Shown here one piece after another: positions 39,265 through 47,027 of a DNA stretch of 64,000 bases. Under the pieces are notes generated by a model that saw only the letters and a list, made by a program, of their open reading frames with translations, had not been told where the DNA came from and ran no database searches. The stretch is from contig NZ_KB905899.1 in the NCBI RefSeq assembly GCF_000381085.1, positions 682,001-746,000 on the forward strand, in the 5' to 3' direction. Position 1 is the first letter of the stretch, and each line of letters starts with the position of its first letter. The position numbers and the translations under genes were made by a program. This DNA is from Thiomicrorhabdus arctica DSM 13458 (GTDB lineage Bacteria; Pseudomonadota; Gammaproteobacteria; Thiomicrospirales; Thiomicrospiraceae).

Positions 39265-39681
39265 TTAGAAAGGTTTTACAACTACTAAAATCAAGATAAT
39301 AATCGTTAATAGTAATGGAATTTCATTCGCCCAACGGTAGTAAATTCCGCTGTGGTTTAAATATCCTTCTTGCATCTCTTTCATACGACGTTTAGTCCAT
39401 AGATGGTACACCAGCATTAAGACGACAAAAAACACTTTAGCATGTATCCAACCGGTTGCTGTTGGGAAGTAAGCCAGCCATAGCCAGATGCCTGACCCAA
39501 TTGCGAGCATCATCATAATGGTCATAAACTTATACAATTTCTTTGCCATCACGGCTAAACGTGTGACATCTTGACCTGCTTCTTTGCCTTCTACAAAATG
39601 TACAAAGATGCGTGGCAGATAAAAAATACCCGCCATCCATGACATCATAAATAAGATATGAAATGTTTTTAACCAAAGCAT
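39265..39681 (-). CDS. hemJ: HemJ, protoporphyrinogen IX oxidase (UPF0093 family)
   Basis: Membrane enzyme oxidising protoporphyrinogen IX to protoporphyrin IX in heme synthesis. The 138 residues have four hydrophobic segments. The conserved first-helix pattern WLKTFHILFMMSWMAGIFYLPRIFVHF (3-29) contains the essential histidine and arginine. KLYKFMTIMMMLAIGSGIWLW and WIHAKVFFVVLMLVYHLWTKRRM give the remaining signature, including the basic motif. It is transcribed divergently from slyD. No other hem gene lies close by. Confidence 0.93.
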   Translation of the reverse strand: MLWLKTFHILFMMSWMAGIFYLPRIFVHFVEGKEAGQDVTRLAVMAKKLYKFMTIMMMLAIGSGIWLWLAYFPTATGWIHAKVFFVVLMLVYHLWTKRRMKEMQEGYLNHSGIYYRWANEIPLLLTIIILILVVVKPF

Positions 39682-39785
39682 GCTGTTTTCTCCAAATGAA
39701 ATGACTGCAAAAGGTGCAGAAACCTGCGTGACTCTGTATCATATCTATTTTGAAAATAATTAAAACTCTAAACTAGGAATTCAAC

Positions 39786-40268
39786 ATGAAAATTGAAAAT
39801 AACAAAGTTGCGTTAATTGAATATACCTTAACGGATAACGAAGGTGAGCAGATTGATGCTTCTAATGGTAACCCATTAGCCTATTTACACGGGCACGGCA
39901 ACTTAATCCCTGGATTAGAAAAACAACTTGAAGGTAAAACGGTTGGTGATAAGTTCACCGCAAAGATTGCAGCCGCAGATGCTTATGGTGAGCGTGCTGA
40001 TGCATTAGTACAGACCGTTGGTAAAGAGATGTTTCAAGGCGTTGAAGAGCTTGAAGTAGGCATGCGTTTTGAAGCACAATCTGAGCAAGGTATGCACTCA
40101 GTAGAAGTCACCGCGGTCGAAGGTGACCAAGTAACGGTTGATGGTAACCACCCTCTTGCGGGTCTTGAGTTAACATTTGACGTTGAAGTAACGGGTGTGC
40201 GTGAATCAACGGCAGAAGAAGCTGAACATGGCCATGCTCATGGTGCGGGTGGTCATCACCACGACTAA
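39786..40268 (+). CDS. slyD: SlyD, FKBP-type peptidyl-prolyl isomerase and metallochaperone
   Basis: Cytoplasmic prolyl isomerase and chaperone. The 160 residues start KIENNKVALIEYTLTDNEGEQIDAS. LAYLHGHGNLIPGLEKQLEGKTVGDKF (27-53) is the FKBP core, the insert-in-flap chaperone domain spans about 65-130, and DGNHPLAGLELTFDVEV closes the fold. The tail is short but histidine-rich (HGHAHGAGGHHHD), as in metal-binding SlyD proteins that serve nickel insertion. The ATG follows an AGGAATTC segment. A paralogue without this tail is encoded at 56502-56927. Confidence 0.95.
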   Translation: MKIENNKVALIEYTLTDNEGEQIDASNGNPLAYLHGHGNLIPGLEKQLEGKTVGDKFTAKIAAADAYGERADALVQTVGKEMFQGVEELEVGMRFEAQSEQGMHSVEVTAVEGDQVTVDGNHPLAGLELTFDVEVTGVRESTAEEAEHGHAHGAGGHHHD

Positions 40269-40382
40269 GTCTTAAATAAGGCTTAATTTCTAGTGGCTCT
40301 AATTTTAAAATTGGAGCCATATAAGTTACATAAACCATACCAGCTCCACTTTTATCTCCCCTCATTTAGTGTGCCCTCCAAA

Positions 40383-41147
40383 CTAACTATTCTTCCAGGT
40401 ATTTTCATCAGAAAATTGTCCACGTAAAGGCATAATCCACATTTGATATAAGGATGTGAACAACATCACCGTGGCTGCTAGACTGTAACCAAATCCACCG
40501 ATAATAACCAGATAGGCGAAGCCCGGATTGATTTTAGTTAACCACCAAGACGCGATATCTAGGATTAAAAAAGCAAAAGGTACGATAATCAATAAAGCTT
40601 TAACCCATTTCTTAAAACCAACGGCCATTGAAAAAATCAAACCGATAAAGAAAAAGATAAAAGCAATTCCAAATAGATGAATATGTGAAACACGCGTCAA
40701 CGAGCTAATCTCAGCGCCTTCATCAATATGAGCAACTTCTTGCATCGTTGTATAATTTGTTAAGTTTGGTAGGCTCGACATGTGTCTATCCGTATGACAC
40801 ACAGCACATTTGGCCATTACAATCGGTTTAATTTTCGGTTCCCACTGTTCTTTTGGCGCACCCTCTCTAGCCCACTTAATCATCGTTAAATTTTCTTCTG
40901 GCGTAGCCTTCCCTTTCATGGAACCGTTCAGCTTACTTTCTAACTTAGAACCCTCTCTATTGCCATAATAACTGTAAACAATGTCATCAACCGATAAACC
41001 AAGTTTGCCATCAGCCATACCATGAGTCAGCATAATTTGTGCGCCAGCCATCAATAAACCTAGACCAGTCACTAAAATATAGCCTGTAAAAAGAGCCTTA
41101 ACCGATAGAGAAAGACTGGGCAGGTTTAACCAAGATGATTCCTTCAT
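40383..41147 (-). CDS. Polytopic membrane protein with a monoheme cytochrome c motif
   Basis: A 254-residue protein not recognised as a named enzyme. A membrane helix lies at about 17-39. The loop that follows is presumably periplasmic and carries a single heme-attachment motif CAVCH at 114-118. Four more helices lie at about 155-175, 182-200, 208-232 and a short last one. RVSHIHLFGIAFIFFF (152-167) places two histidines at the membrane edge, possible ligands for another heme or metal. ATG 41147 is chosen because AAAGGAG precedes it at ideal distance; the longer frame beginning at a TTG is unlikely. It probably carries electrons in the respiratory chain, but the partner is unknown. Convergent with slyD. 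Confidence 0.8.
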   Translation of the reverse strand: MKESSWLNLPSLSLSVKALFTGYILVTGLGLLMAGAQIMLTHGMADGKLGLSVDDIVYSYYGNREGSKLESKLNGSMKGKATPEENLTMIKWAREGAPKEQWEPKIKPIVMAKCAVCHTDRHMSSLPNLTNYTTMQEVAHIDEGAEISSLTRVSHIHLFGIAFIFFFIGLIFSMAVGFKKWVKALLIIVPFAFLILDIASWWLTKINPGFAYLVIIGGFGYSLAATVMLFTSLYQMWIMPLRGQFSDENTWKNS

Positions 41148-41402
41148 AACAACTCCTTTCAGTGAAAGACTGATAACGACAATAGACAATCTTTTTTATA
41201 AATCCTAATAACATAATGAGTATTAAGCCTTAACGATAGTTTGCGTAAATATCAGTAACCAACGCCATTGAGAGTTAACCACTTGAATAAACGAGTATTT
41301 AGGAGCCATCAACGACAAATTGATGAAACCACTTATCAGTGAAGTGCTTATGGAACATCGTGGCTTAGCAGCCATTAATAGCCACTAGATTGAGAAAAAA
41401 AG

Positions 41403-41852
41403 CTAAGGTTTAGAGATTAAAAAGTCCTCATAGTCCAAGTTGCCTGTATCCACTACCACTGGAATCGCCAGCAGTCCAATACCAGCGGCCTTGACACTTT
41501 GCGGCTTGCCTGAAATTAAAGGGTGCCAATTCGGTAAACTTTGCCCACGGTACAAGACTCGGTAAGCACAGGTGTCCGGTAGCCAATCAAATTCAGCGAC
41601 CCGTTCTTTAGTGAGTTGCACACAGGTCGGTACATTGGTGGATCGATTCGCATAATCACTGCACTGGCCGGTTGCCAAGTCTGAATAAGCACAGACCACA
41701 CCTGTATAGACGATCTCGTCGGTTTCATCATCTTGTAACTTAGTTAAGCAGCACAAACCACAGCCATCGCAGACGGATTCCCACTCTTTTTGGGTCATTT
41801 CATCTAGACTTTTGGTCTCCCAAAAAGGGAGTGAAGGGTCGGACAGGTTCAT
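41403..41852 (-). CDS. ycgN: YcgN family cysteine-cluster protein (UPF0260)
   Basis: A 149-residue protein of the UPF0260/CXXC-cluster family with no firmly known function. Eight conserved cysteines are visible: CDGCGLCC (28-35), then VCAYSD, GQCSDY, VPTC and DTCAY, a pattern suited to binding iron-sulfur or zinc. The sequence starts with PFWETKSLDEMTQKEWESVCDGCG, exactly the family opening. It is separated by 80 bp from the pseudouridine synthase gene on the same strand and may share its transcript. Confidence 0.9.
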   Translation of the reverse strand: MNLSDPSLPFWETKSLDEMTQKEWESVCDGCGLCCLTKLQDDETDEIVYTGVVCAYSDLATGQCSDYANRSTNVPTCVQLTKERVAEFDWLPDTCAYRVLYRGQSLPNWHPLISGKPQSVKAAGIGLLAIPVVVDTGNLDYEDFLISKP

Positions 41853-41931
41853 TATTTAAATACTCGTGTCATTAAGGTTAAAAAATAAGGGAATGATAAG
41901 CTATTTTTAGCGCCCTCTTATCTGTGGATGA

Positions 41932-42621
41932 TTAAAAGTGATCCCAAGGACTTTCCCAACGGGTTATCAATTGCTTACTCGCGGGCTTGAGAAAAACCTC
42001 GCCAGCTTGCGGTGCCTGTAAAAATTGATAGACCTGATCATAAAGCGTGAATTGTATCGCAAAAGCATGTAAGTATCCCCTATCCGCCAACTTAGCCTCA
42101 TGGGCGTCACTGTAACGAACATCTCCGAGGATAGGTGCACTAATACTTTTTAGGGCGACTCTTATTTGATGGGTTTTACCCGTCATTGGTTTCACCAAAT
42201 AAAGTCGTAAACCCGGTTCTATCGACTGACTGATAAACTGGGTTTTGGCTGGGCTCACTTTAGAGTTACTCAGCTTCCAGTTACCTCGGCGTGCCGGTAA
42301 CATGTCGCCGATCACCCAGCCTTGTTTCTTTTTCGGTTTTTTGTCAGAGACGGCTAAATAAAACTTCTGAACAAGATGTTGTTCAAACATCACCTGAAAA
42401 GCTTGCGCCGTTTTTTTATTCAAGGCAAAAATAACTAAACCGGAGGTCATTTTATCCAAACGATGCACGGGATATAACTCCTCGACGTCTAAATCCTGCT
42501 TAACCAAAACAACCAGGCCTGGTGAGTCTTCGGAATGGAAATTTAAACCTGCCGGTTTACTCACCACCACAAAATCTGTATTTTGAAAGACCACTTCACT
42601 GTTTAATGAACTCTCTTTCAC
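41932..42621 (-). CDS. RluA family pseudouridine synthase
   Basis: RNA-modifying enzyme converting uridine to pseudouridine, cytoplasmic. The 229 residues contain VVVSKPAGLNFHSED near 18-32, the catalytic motif HRLDKMTSGL at 53-62 with nucleophile D56, and the late PMTGKTHQIRVALKSISAPILGD. No S4 domain is present, so it is of the short RluA/TruC-like type. The exact RNA target cannot be told from sequence. Its ATG overlaps the stop of the AlkC-like gene by 4 bp, so the two are co-translated. A palindrome copy encodes PGLV at residues 34-37. Confidence 0.88.
   Translation of the reverse strand: MKESSLNSEVVFQNTDFVVVSKPAGLNFHSEDSPGLVVLVKQDLDVEELYPVHRLDKMTSGLVIFALNKKTAQAFQVMFEQHLVQKFYLAVSDKKPKKKQGWVIGDMLPARRGNWKLSNSKVSPAKTQFISQSIEPGLRLYLVKPMTGKTHQIRVALKSISAPILGDVRYSDAHEAKLADRGYLHAFAIQFTLYDQVYQFLQAPQAGEVFLKPASKQLITRWESPWDHF
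42512..42523. repeat. ACCAGGCCTGGT palindrome copy, in the pseudouridine synthase gene
   Basis: Exact 12-mer, read on the minus strand as the PGLV of DSPGLVVLV. Confidence 0.9.
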
Positions 42622-43706
42622 AAACGTTTCTCACACAATATAAAGTCACTCTCTGTCATAACCACCCCATTCACTAAAAGTTCTAACTTATGTTTACCAG
42701 TACAATACGTTCTGGTAGAAATTGCTTTAAAATCATGTCGTTTATAAACATTCTTAATAGCTGTTATTGCAATAAATTCACTTATTTTAAACACCTTTCG
42801 ATAAGGGGAGCTTTGTTTTCTCACAAAACTAATGGCGTATTCAAGACGTACTTTTTGACCAATCAATTTTTCTAAATTAAGAGTGGCTTCAAACCCTATC
42901 TTTTGCCCCATCATCACTTCAGAATCAACCGCCCAACTCTCTATCTTGACCCCATTCGGTTTTTGATACCCTATTAGACTTAGTGCTCTTGCATCACCCT
43001 GTTTTAATAAAGTGCGCAAACCATGTTTAATAACCCAATCCGTCTCGACACTTTGTCCATACCATTGGGTACACCAATCCAAAACCCATCCTGGATGGTC
43101 TTTAGAGATATCATTTAAATTATTAGCCACACTTTTGCGGACATACAGACTTTCATCACTGCGTAAGGCATCTAATATTGGACGTAAAGGGTCTGGATGA
43201 ACTTTCAGTGCCACTAAAGCACGCCCCCAAGGTAATCTCGGTCGACTGCCTTCACAGGCAAGGCGACGAACATGCGCATTTGAATGCTGTGTCCACTGCA
43301 ACATCAAACCCAATACAGAGGATTGATTATTTTCAATAAAGGGACGAATGGCAAACTCAGAGCTACTGCCTTGCGTTAAACGCATTAGGGCAGCCAATGA
43401 CTCTTCTGGTGCATCCAAACCATACCGTTCAATAAAGTCAGGAAACACCAAATGGGGTAATCCAGAAAAGGTTTTGGCGATCGCTTCTAAAAGAGGTAAT
43501 GCATCGTTGTACTCTACCGGGAGTACCTCTGATAAGCAGAGTGTAATATGACGAATACGTTGCTTTAGAACCAGTTCATCCCAAATTTCAGACATGATTT
43601 TTTCTCGGAAGTCATCCGCATCAAAATCAATCCTCTGTTCTTGCAAAGCAAGAATAAGTTTTTCCAACCACACCCTGTCAAAAACCAATCTTAATGCGAT
43701 CGCCAC
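42618..43706 (-). CDS. DNA alkylation repair protein, AlkC-like (HEAT-like repeats)
   Basis: Candidate DNA glycosylase of the AlkC/AlkD superfamily, which removes alkylated bases using a HEAT-repeat scaffold. The 362 residues comprise paired helices through about 240, with WDELVLKQRIRHITLCL near 43-59 and the family motif HVRRLACEGSRPRLPWG near 146-162, then YVRKSVANNLNDISKDHP. Residues about 260-362 look like a beta-rich, immunoglobulin-type C-terminal domain (VRLEYAISFVRKQSSPYRKVFK), as described for AlkC proteins. GTG 43706 is used: AAGGGA lies at proper distance, and a TTG eight codons upstream does not fit. Its stop overlaps the next start. Lesion specificity is unknown. Confidence 0.82.
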   Translation of the reverse strand: MAIALRLVFDRVWLEKLILALQEQRIDFDADDFREKIMSEIWDELVLKQRIRHITLCLSEVLPVEYNDALPLLEAIAKTFSGLPHLVFPDFIERYGLDAPEESLAALMRLTQGSSSEFAIRPFIENNQSSVLGLMLQWTQHSNAHVRRLACEGSRPRLPWGRALVALKVHPDPLRPILDALRSDESLYVRKSVANNLNDISKDHPGWVLDWCTQWYGQSVETDWVIKHGLRTLLKQGDARALSLIGYQKPNGVKIESWAVDSEVMMGQKIGFEATLNLEKLIGQKVRLEYAISFVRKQSSPYRKVFKISEFIAITAIKNVYKRHDFKAISTRTYCTGKHKLELLVNGVVMTESDFILCEKRL

Positions 43707-43851
43707 AATAAAAATTCCCTTACTATACAATTAGTTATAAAATAAAACAAAAACTGGCATTAAAGTTGATATAACCTTCATGACTTTATTAAAAACAGCC
43801 TTAAAGCGTCAAAAATTTGTCACTTTAAAGATTACGACCCAGGAGACAACC

Positions 43852-44298
43852 ATGACTCAGATGAATACTACTCAGAAAGTTCAAACTTGTTTAGAGTTTA
43901 TTGATAATCGCTTAGAAACCACTTCTGAGCAAACCATACACATTGCAGAAATGATCATAAACGACATCAAAAACCTAACGGTAGGATATCAAGAGGCCTT
44001 ACAAGCTGGCAGTATGCAATCACACTCAGAGCTGGTGCGTGATACGCAAATGAACTGGGTTAACCAATTACACGATATTATACTCGAACAAACTAACCGA
44101 GATTTAAATGGTCAAGTCATTCAAGCCTTACAAAAATTTGCGAGCAAACTGAATGAACAGCAGGTGAAATATGCTGACTTTGAATTACCAAGCATCGTTG
44201 CACGTGAAAATGCGGATGAACATGAATATTTAAGTCAGGCTGAAATTGACATATTAATGGGCCAGCAATGTTTGTTTAATGACAATATGCGTCATTAA
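43852..44298 (+). CDS. Short CheZ-like protein (candidate CheY-phosphate phosphatase)
   Basis: A 148-residue, almost wholly helical protein. Residues 80-92 (QTNRDLNGQVIQA) match the active site of CheZ (FQDLTGQVIKR in E. coli, from memory): the catalytic Asp and Gln would be D84 and Q88. A first helix about 10-55 and a second about 60-108 would form the CheZ hairpin. The tail YLSQAEIDILM at 126-136 resembles the N-terminal CheY-binding peptide of FliM and occupies the place of the CheZ C-terminal CheY-binding helix. E. coli CheZ is 214 residues, so this is a short form. The ATG at 43852 has AGGAG at correct spacing; an ATG 24 codons earlier is rejected. Neighbours are not chemotaxis genes, and no cheY is near. 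Confidence 0.65.
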   Translation: MTQMNTTQKVQTCLEFIDNRLETTSEQTIHIAEMIINDIKNLTVGYQEALQAGSMQSHSELVRDTQMNWVNQLHDIILEQTNRDLNGQVIQALQKFASKLNEQQVKYADFELPSIVARENADEHEYLSQAEIDILMGQQCLFNDNMRH

Positions 44299-44660
44299 AC
44301 AAAATTAAGAATATATATAAATATAGACCGTTTTACCATAGCCTCTAACCCTCTTTTGAGGGTTTTTCATCCCCCCTAGCTTAGGCGTTCACTCCGATTT
44401 AAAACTCATCTGAACATAATCCATGTAAAACCCCGTAATTTTTTAGACCTTCTCTCATCCAATCTTAGTCATATACAATCAATCACCGATGTACAATATT
44501 ACAAAGCGTATTAATCCGCCCTTAAGCATGCATTTTCGTTACGATAGACGCCTAACATTTTGTATTCAAGTAGACATATTGACCCAAGCTTTAATGCCCT
44601 TTGAAACTGTTATATTTAAACAGATATGACTTTTTAAACTGATTCAACCAATGAGAAACC
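44299..44660. other. Gap between the CheZ-like and acyltransferase-like genes
   Basis: Holds the terminator at 44347-44367. The rest is AT-rich with no supported gene. No clear consensus promoter for the downstream gene was recognised; TTGACC at about 44578 is the best -35 candidate, without a good -10 partner. Confidence 0.4.
44347..44367 (+). terminator. Terminator after the CheZ-like gene
   Basis: AACCCTC, loop TTTT, GAGGGTT followed by T, about 50 bp after the stop codon. Confidence 0.8.
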
Positions 44661-45836
44661 ATGCAAAAACACACCTTGGACATTAAGGTTCACAGTCAAA
44701 TATCTGAAATTTCTGCAACAGATTGGAATGCTTTATTAAAGGATGACAACCCTTTTATACGCCATGAATTTCTTCACGCTTTAGAACAACATCAATGCGT
44801 CTCTGCCAAGTTTGGCTGGATTCCAAAGCATCTCGGGATGTATGAAAATGGCTCCTTGATTGCTGCCATGCCACTGTATGAAAAACACAACAATTATGGT
44901 GAATTTGTATTTGACCAGGCCTGGTCAAATGCTTGGCAACAAGTGGGGTTGGAGTATTATCCAAAGTTAGTATCAGCCGCCCCCTACACCCCCGCTTTAG
45001 GAGATCGTTTATTGATCTCTAGCGACTTGGATAAACCTAGACAAGCCTTGATTCAAGGCCAACTTATCGAAGCCGTACAAGAGCTGTGTTTCGAACAGGC
45101 GTTTAGTGGCGCCCATATTTTATTTCCCAATAAAGCCCAACAGACCTGGTTAGTAGAACAACCTGAGTGGCTGCATCGGCATGACTGCCAGTTCCATTGG
45201 TTTAATCAAAACTACCAAAACTTCGATGATTTCTTAGCCACTCTAAGTGCCAAAAAGCGTAAAAATATCAAACAAGAACGTAAATCCGTTTTAAACGCGG
45301 GCATTACTTTTAGAGTACTTAATGGTCACACTGCAACCGAACAGGATTGGCAACAGCTTGCAATCTTCTATCAAAAAACCTTTATTGAAAAGTGGAGTAC
45401 ACCCACCTTAAATATCGATTTCTTTAAGGCTGTTGCCCAAGCATTGCCTACCCAAATTGTTTTAGTCTTAGCAGACCTAAACCACCAGTGTATTGCAGGT
45501 TCTTTAATGTTCCGTTCAGAAACCCATCTGTATGGTCGTCACTGGGGTTGTCTTCAAGAGGTTAAGAACTTGCATTTTGAAGCCTGCTTCTATCAAGGCA
45601 TTGAGTATGCGATTGAAAATGGTTTGCAGGTATTTGAACCGGGTGCGGGAGGCGAACATAAGATTGCCCGAGGATTTGTGCCGGTCAACATGCAATCGTC
45701 GCACTGGCTAAGAGTCAATCCATTTCCAGAAGGCATTGAACGTTTTATCTTGGAAGAAAAGCAGGCGGTTGAAGAGTATGCGGCAGACTGTTTAAAACAC
45801 GCCCCCTACAAAGAGATAGACTGCTTTTATGAGTAG
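44661..45836 (+). CDS. GNAT/FemAB-like acyltransferase family protein (DUF482)
   Basis: A 391-residue cytoplasmic protein of the DUF482/COG3146 family, related in fold to N-acyltransferases and FemAB peptidyl transferases; no substrate is established. Family marks are NPFIRHEFLHALEQ near 30-43, PKLVSAAPYTPALGDRLL near 105-122, the basic helix SAKKRKNIKQERKSV near 195-209 and the late HWGCLQEVKNLHFEACFYQG followed by FEPGAGGEHKIARGF near 332-346. It seems a single gene. A palindrome copy lies in the codons for FDQAWSN. Confidence 0.87.
   Translation: MQKHTLDIKVHSQISEISATDWNALLKDDNPFIRHEFLHALEQHQCVSAKFGWIPKHLGMYENGSLIAAMPLYEKHNNYGEFVFDQAWSNAWQQVGLEYYPKLVSAAPYTPALGDRLLISSDLDKPRQALIQGQLIEAVQELCFEQAFSGAHILFPNKAQQTWLVEQPEWLHRHDCQFHWFNQNYQNFDDFLATLSAKKRKNIKQERKSVLNAGITFRVLNGHTATEQDWQQLAIFYQKTFIEKWSTPTLNIDFFKAVAQALPTQIVLVLADLNHQCIAGSLMFRSETHLYGRHWGCLQEVKNLHFEACFYQGIEYAIENGLQVFEPGAGGEHKIARGFVPVNMQSSHWLRVNPFPEGIERFILEEKQAVEEYAADCLKHAPYKEIDCFYE
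44909..44930. repeat. 22-bp perfect palindrome containing ACCAGGCCTGGT, in the DUF482 gene
   Basis: ATTTG, ACCAGGCCTGGT, CAAAT read the same on both strands. It is in coding sequence (D-Q-A-W-S frame) and has the longest perfect arms of any coding copy. Confidence 0.9.
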
Positions 45837-45974
45837 TCATCCCTCCGAAGAGCAATTGATCGTCTAAAACGTCTCTTCGCGTATCAGGTTTTATAAATGT
45901 AAGAGCAACAAAGTCCAGCTGTTAAAAACCCCCTCCTCACATTAAGTACCAATTTATGAATCATCCCCCTCAAT

Positions 45975-46784
45975 TTATGTAGATTGATGCCAAAAAGGAG
46001 AATCAATGGTCGGGGTACTTGGACTGGCAGCTGTCCGTTCTGCCATAGGCCCGGCTAAGTAGGCGGAGCGCCCAGCCTCAATCGCTTTAGAGAAAGCTAA
46101 CCCCATTAACAGAGGGTCTTTCGCTTTCGCGACTGCGGTATTCAACAATACGGCATCCATGCCCATCTCTAAAGATTGGCTAGCATGTGATGGTAAGCCA
46201 ATCCCTGAATCGACAATCATGGTCACATCCGGAAAGCGATCACGTAAGGCTTGCAAGGCATACGGGTTCAAAATGCCTTTGCCGGTGCCGATCGGTGAAC
46301 CCCAGGGCATTAATACCTCACACCCTAGCTCAACCAGGTGACGGGCAATCACGAGATCATCGGTACAGTAAGGCAATACTTTAAAACCTTCACTTAAAAG
46401 AATCTCCGCGGCTTTAACCAAAGCAATCGGATCTGGTTGCAGATTGTAGTCATCGCCGACTAACTCTAATTTAATCCAATCCGTTTGAAACAATTCCCGA
46501 CTCATGCGCGCCATATTGACAGCATCGTTCACGGAATGGCAACCTGCGGTATTGGGTAATAAAAGCAGTCCTAATGATTGAATCGACTCCCAGAAAGCTT
46601 GCCCACCTGATGCCTGTGGATTTTGGCGACTCAATGAAAGCGTAACCACCTCTGCTCCTGAGGTTCGAATCGCCTGCTGCATGACATAGGGCGAAGGGTA
46701 CATTGAACTGCCTATCAATAAACGGCTATTGAGTTTTGTGCCATAAATATTTAATCTGTTTTTACTGCTGTGTTCATTACTCAT
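45975..46784 (-). CDS. thiG: ThiG, thiazole synthase
   Basis: Forms the thiazole phosphate part of thiamine from deoxyxylulose phosphate, dehydroglycine and ThiS-thiocarboxylate. The 269 residues build a TIM barrel with [18 protein letters not shown] (22-39), the catalytic lysine region [17 protein letters not shown] near 99-115, [16 protein letters not shown] and [30 protein letters not shown], all characteristic. It is the last gene of the riboswitch-controlled thi operon, 42 bp after thiS. Confidence 0.96.
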   Translation of the reverse strand: MSNEHSSKNRLNIYGTKLNSRLLIGSSMYPSPYVMQQAIRTSGAEVVTLSLSRQNPQASGGQAFWESIQSLGLLLLPNTAGCHSVNDAVNMARMSRELFQTDWIKLELVGDDYNLQPDPIALVKAAEILLSEGFKVLPYCTDDLVIARHLVELGCEVLMPWGSPIGTGKGILNPYALQALRDRFPDVTMIVDSGIGLPSHASQSLEMGMDAVLLNTAVAKAKDPLLMGLAFSKAIEAGRSAYLAGPMAERTAASPSTPTIDSPFWHQST

Positions 46785-46826
46785 AGGTTCTTCTTCTGTT
46801 GCCTAGTGTTTGTTGCTACCATGAAG

Positions 46827-47024
46827 TCACCCCCCTTGAATAGCAGAGATGACTTCCACTCGATCATCTTGCGTCAAAACAAAATGATTATGTTGTGACA
46901 ATGGCAAGAAAGTATCATTCACCAAAATAGCGTACGGAGGCTTAGCGCCAAACATCTTCGCGGCCTCATGAATCGTGCTGCTTTCAGCAACTTCGTGCGT
47001 TTCATTGTTAATAAAAATAATCAC
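46827..47024 (-). CDS. thiS: ThiS, sulfur carrier protein
   Basis: A 65-residue ubiquitin-like carrier that delivers sulfur as a C-terminal thiocarboxylate to ThiG. The required C-terminal Gly-Gly is present (SAIQGG). Other marks are FINNETHEVAESSTIHEA and PPYAILVNDTFLP. The start is GTG at 47024, preceded by a perfect ten-base Shine-Dalgarno sequence AAGGAGGTGA (47037-47028) lying in the last codons of thiO, three bases before the GTG. The strong site probably offsets the weak start codon so that carrier is made in excess. Confidence 0.95.
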   Translation of the reverse strand: MIIFINNETHEVAESSTIHEAAKMFGAKPPYAILVNDTFLPLSQHNHFVLTQDDRVEVISAIQGG

Positions 47025-47027
47025 CCA

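Noticed and set aside
45925-45945. CCCCCTCCTC tract on the plus strand, a possible second anti-Shine-Dalgarno RNA.
   Set aside because: No promoter of good quality and no terminator with a T-tract frame it; likely chance.
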